A DNA stretch of 64,000 nt, from contig NZ_AUJI01000022.1 in the NCBI RefSeq assembly GCF_000424145.1, positions 46,270-110,269 on the forward strand, read 5' to 3'. Source of the stretch: Butyrivibrio sp. AC2005. Lineage in GTDB: Bacteria > Bacillota > Clostridia > Lachnospirales > Lachnospiraceae. A program made the translations under genes and the position numbers. The notes under the pieces are model-generated. The model was not told the DNA's origin, ran no database searches, and was given only the letters and a program-made list of their open reading frames with translations. How positions within the stretch are numbered: the first letter of the stretch is position 1; every line of letters starts with the position of its first letter. Below are positions 61,169 to 64,000 of the stretch, in pieces.

Positions 61169-61213
61169 GCCTTCCCCTTGGGGGGAAGGTGGCACGAAGT
61201 GCCGGATGAGGGG
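61169..61213 (+). repeat. Palindromic intergenic repeat, copy 3
   Basis: GCCTTCCCCTTGGGGGGAAG hairpin, GGCACGAAGTGCC hairpin, GGATGAGGGG. It lies between purB and its terminator. Confidence 0.85.
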
Positions 61214-61217
61214 ATAT

Positions 61218-61252
61218 AAAAAAGCTGACGGATTTTTTCCGCCAGCTTTTTT
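61218..61252. terminator. Bidirectional terminator between purB and the solute-binding protein gene
   Basis: AAAAAAGCTGACGG pairs with CCGCCAGCTTTTTT. It serves the convergent genes on both sides. Confidence 0.9.
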
Positions 61253-61339
61253 GTACACACATTTTTTATCTATATAATCTATTATATTAATCTATTTTTC
61301 GATAAAGTTTCCCTCTTTCTTTTATCCCAAAAACTTAAG

Positions 61340-62968
61340 TTACTTATTAAATCTGTCAAGAGCAGCCTGCTTGAGCTCAATTACGCGCTCCATGTTCATG
61401 CTCTTAACTGTATCAACGAACTCATCATACTCGCTGAGGCTCTTTGAACCGGTTACAAAGGAGAGAAGATTCTCTTCCATGTAAGTGCTAAGATCTGAGA
61501 AGATATCTGAATACTCAGCTGTCTCTTCAAGGTTCATGGTAGCATAAGCAGGATAGTATGTAGCCTCGTGATCGAAATCATTCCATGTATCACACATCTT
61601 GAAATCGTCCTCAGATACGAACTGAAGCTCTCTTTCCCAGTCATAGTAAATACCGGGCCATGAAGGCTCATATGTGTAAATGCGCATTGCCTCGTCATAA
61701 GAAAGGCCATCTGAATTGTTTGATATTACATCTGTAAATACAGGCTTTCCGTCATCACCCTTTGTGAAGGTCTCACCCTCTTTACCATAGTTACCGAAAA
61801 GTGCACCCTCATCTGTATACATGTAGTCAATCCACTTAAGAACGAGCTCAGGATTCTTGCAATCAGCAGAGATAACCCATGAAGCATTTGTATCAGGTAC
61901 TACATAGCCTGACTTCAGCTCATCACCCTTATTCTGAACAGGATACTTAAGAGCTGAGAATGAAGCATTATCATCAGACATTGAAGGGAGGAACAATGCT
62001 GAAGGAATTGTATACATTGTGCAGGTTACGCCTGTGCTGTCATTTGACATAAGTACTGAGTTACCCCAGGGATTGGTCTCTGAAGCAAAGTCAGGATCGA
62101 TAAGGCCTTCTGTGTACCACTTATTCATAAGAGCAAGGAATTCGCGAACCTTCTCGGGCTCATCAACGATTGCCTGCTTAACCTTTCCATCCTCCTGATA
62201 GAAATCGAGAGGACTGTAAACGCCCATACCGATTCCCAGGTTCCAAAGCCATGCCGGGAAAGGACTAAGGGGAGCAGATGCATTGTATTTCTCCTTAAAC
62301 TGTGTAAGCATGTTTTCCCAGTCTTCGTAGGTCTCAGGTGTATCGAGTCCCAGCTCATCAAGCCAGTCCTGACGAACTACATATCCATAGAAGGAAGGCT
62401 GTGAAGTCTGAAGAATTGAGTAGATCTGAACATATCTTCCTTCGTCTGTAACAGCTGCCTTCTGTACGTTCTCGCTTGATTTCTTAAGTGCCTCAAGATA
62501 GTGAGGAGCATATTTAGGTAAAAGATCTGTCAGATCAAGGAAATATCCATCGTCTACTGCTGCATCAAGACCATCCTTATATGAGATGTTCTGACCCGGA
62601 TAATAGTACATTACATCCGGAAGCTCTCCTGATGTAAATAAGAGATTAAACTGCTCGGATTCTGTCTGAGCTGCAGGTACCTGCCAGTCTACATGGACAT
62701 TTGTGCGCTCCTCCAGTTCCTTAAAATAAGGATTGTTGTTGTAGTCACCACCATTTTTTGCCATTGCTGTTGAATCGTTGGCCATCCATACGGTGATTGT
62801 TTCTTTTTCATCTGTAAGTGGAAGTGTGAGCTCTGCTGAAGCGTCTACTGCGGGGGCTTCTGAAGATGAAGCTGATGCCTTATCAGATGATGAAGATGAT
62901 CCGCAGCCTGCTACAGTAGAAGCGGTCATCATCAGTGAAAGTAAAAGTGCTATACCTCTTTTTTTCAT
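61340..62968 (-). CDS. Extracellular solute-binding lipoprotein of a carbohydrate ABC importer
   Basis: The 542 residues have a lipoprotein signal (MKKRGIALLLSLMMTASTVA-GC, Cys22) and a Ser-rich linker. The type I large solute-binding fold carries the family features ITVWMANDSTAM, FTSGELPDVMYYYPG, RQDWLDELGLDTPETYEDWE and NKWYTEGLIDPDFA. These are LplA/YtcQ-type proteins for oligosaccharides such as pectin or xylan fragments. AGGAGG precedes the ATG. No permease or ATPase gene is beside it in the window, so it is an orphan binding protein or its partners lie elsewhere. Confidence 0.92.
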   Translation of the reverse strand: MKKRGIALLLSLMMTASTVAGCGSSSSSDKASASSSEAPAVDASAELTLPLTDEKETITVWMANDSTAMAKNGGDYNNNPYFKELEERTNVHVDWQVPAAQTESEQFNLLFTSGELPDVMYYYPGQNISYKDGLDAAVDDGYFLDLTDLLPKYAPHYLEALKKSSENVQKAAVTDEGRYVQIYSILQTSQPSFYGYVVRQDWLDELGLDTPETYEDWENMLTQFKEKYNASAPLSPFPAWLWNLGIGMGVYSPLDFYQEDGKVKQAIVDEPEKVREFLALMNKWYTEGLIDPDFASETNPWGNSVLMSNDSTGVTCTMYTIPSALFLPSMSDDNASFSALKYPVQNKGDELKSGYVVPDTNASWVISADCKNPELVLKWIDYMYTDEGALFGNYGKEGETFTKGDDGKPVFTDVISNNSDGLSYDEAMRIYTYEPSWPGIYYDWERELQFVSEDDFKMCDTWNDFDHEATYYPAYATMNLEETAEYSDIFSDLSTYMEENLLSFVTGSKSLSEYDEFVDTVKSMNMERVIELKQAALDRFNK

Positions 62969-63062
62969 TGTTACCTCCTAAAACGGTTTTTGTTTGTGAG
63001 CTTAGTATATTTTTTGGCCCCTGTGCGGGAGTTTGACACCTAAATCATATCAAAAATAGTTG

Positions 63063-63089
63063 CAGACCACATCTGGTCTGTATTTTTTT
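63063..63089. terminator. Hairpin upstream of the transposase gene
   Basis: CAGACCA, loop CATC, TGGTCTG, then TATTTTTTT. It could shield the insertion sequence from read-through or be part of its left end. Confidence 0.6.
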
Positions 63090-63162
63090 GTCAAATTTTT
63101 ATTCTTAATATATAGTAATATATAGCGATATGTGTTATAATAAGGGCTGGGGGATACTATTC

Positions 63163-64000
63163 ATGAAACTTACAATCTCAAAGTCCAAGAATTCAGAATC
63201 ATTCTATATTTCCAAATCCTTTATTGATAATTCTGGAAAAAGCACCACTGCTACTGTCCGTAAACTTGGCACACTTTCAGAATTAATAAAGGATCATGGC
63301 CCAACTCGTGATGATGTTATTGCCTGGTGCCGCAGCGAAGTTGCTGCCGAAACCAAGAAGTACAAACAGGCACGCAAAACAAAGTCTGTTCAGGTTGTTT
63401 TCCACGCAGATAAAGAATTAGGCTATGCACAGCGCAAACTATTTGAAGGCGGTTATCTGTTTCCTCAGGCTGTTTACTACAAGCTCCAGCTGGATAAGAT
63501 CTGTAAGACAATCAAACAACGTCATCAGTACGAATACGATTTAAATGCCATTCTTTCTGACCTGGTTTATAACCGCATCCTTGATCCACGTAGCAAACTT
63601 TCTGCATATAAAGCTGCCCAGTCATACCTTGAAGCTCCTACATACGAACTTCATGATATCTACAGAGCATTATCAGTACTTGCAGAAGAATCGGATTTTA
63701 TCCAGTCTGAAGTTTTTAAGAACAGCAACTATTTTGGTAAAAGAAATGATCGAATACTTTACTACGACTGCTCTAACTTCTATTTCGAAATTGAGCAAGA
63801 AGATGGTAATAAAAAGTATGGCAAAAGCAAGGAACATCGGCCTAACCCAATCGTTCAGATGGGACTTTTCATTGATGGAGACGGTATTCCTCTGGCATTT
63901 TCAATTTTTGGTGGGAATCAGAATGAGCAAAAATCATTAAAGCCTTTAGAATCAAAAATCCTTCAGCAGTTCGGTCATGATAAGTTTATTTACTGTAGCG
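63163..64000 (+). mobile_element. IS1634-type transposase, cut by the window end
   Basis: The frame is open from ATG 63163 to the last base (279 codons) and continues outside. It reads MKLTISKSKNSESFYISKSF, then GKSTTATVRKLGTLSELIKD, RILDPRSKLSAYKAAQSYLE, RILYYDCSNFYFEIEQED and GLFIDGDGIPLAFSIFGGNQ. The Y-D-C-S-N-F-Y-F-E motif holds the first catalytic Asp of the IS1634 group (IS4 superfamily); I-D-x-x-G-I-P-L is the usual neighbour. The second Asp and the Glu are beyond the edge. The left terminal repeat could not be fixed; it should lie within about 63090-63162. Confidence 0.85.

Noticed and set aside
1..64000. tRNA genes
   Set aside because: No convincing T-arm and acceptor-stem combinations were found by eye on either strand.

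Overview
The window looks like a chromosome segment of a low-GC anaerobic Firmicute of the Lachnospiraceae, most like Butyrivibrio or Pseudobutyrivibrio. The reasons are strong AGGAGG ribosome sites, oxygen-defence genes typical of anaerobes (superoxide reductase, rubrerythrin), many secreted proteins with BIG2-like, BspA-like or transglutaminase-like domains, and a DUF5717/DUF5716 gene cluster that I know only from this group. This assignment is inferred from gene content. No rRNA, tRNA or CRISPR array was seen.

Left part (1-15872): the 3' end of a large surface protein, then a graveyard of mobile DNA. Four copies of the first ~32 bp of a low-molecular-weight phosphatase gene lie at 2229, 5028, 6929 and 15873. 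Only the last continues into an intact phosphatase. I read these as attachment sites of integrative elements that insert at codon 11 of this gene and stack up in tandem. Between them are a LysR/aldo-keto reductase pair, a broken alcohol dehydrogenase, a broken RhuM gene, a gutted zeta-type toxin, a frameshifted ArsR-type regulator and a locus laid out like a type III toxin-antitoxin system (promoter, RNA repeats, terminator, nuclease-like ORF with one nonsense codon). There is also a leucine-rich surface protein, a broken sigma/alpha-CTD-like regulator, a CPBP protease, and an intact Tn916-type Xis/Int module followed by two double-glycine leader peptides and a JAMM-domain gene.

Middle (15873-34909): phosphatase, PHP phosphoesterase, YkgJ-type cysteine cluster protein, a lipoprotein, a DUF2975/HTH/DUF4173 operon preceded by 21-bp phased repeats, and superoxide reductase with rubrerythrin. 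Then come a 2-isopropylmalate synthase fused to an AraC-type DNA-binding domain, an SCP2-like protein with a histone-H1-like tail, an FAD oxidoreductase, a PrsA-like foldase, a beta-helix protein, a LacI-sensor/GGDEF protein, and htpG behind a perfect CIRCE operator.

Right-middle (34910-49042): three paralogous secreted proteins share one promoter design with an upstream element exactly 29 bp before the -35 box. Two of them flank an Rpn-type nuclease gene bounded by 59-nt direct repeats. Between the second and third paralogs lies a co-directional cluster: secreted transglutaminase-like protein, double-glycine leader peptide, two SunS-like family 2 glycosyltransferases, a MATE exporter and a second large transglutaminase-like surface protein. 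This is a plausible glycosylated-peptide pathway. A candidate structured small RNA follows at about 47273-47527.

Right part (49043-64000): an S41-type secreted protease, the DUF5717/DUF5716/unknown/coiled-coil cluster, purF and purB, a solute-binding lipoprotein, and an IS1634-type transposase cut by the window edge. A palindromic intergenic repeat family (27851, 54541-54783, 61169) recurs, and one copy supplies the ribosome site of the DUF5716 gene.
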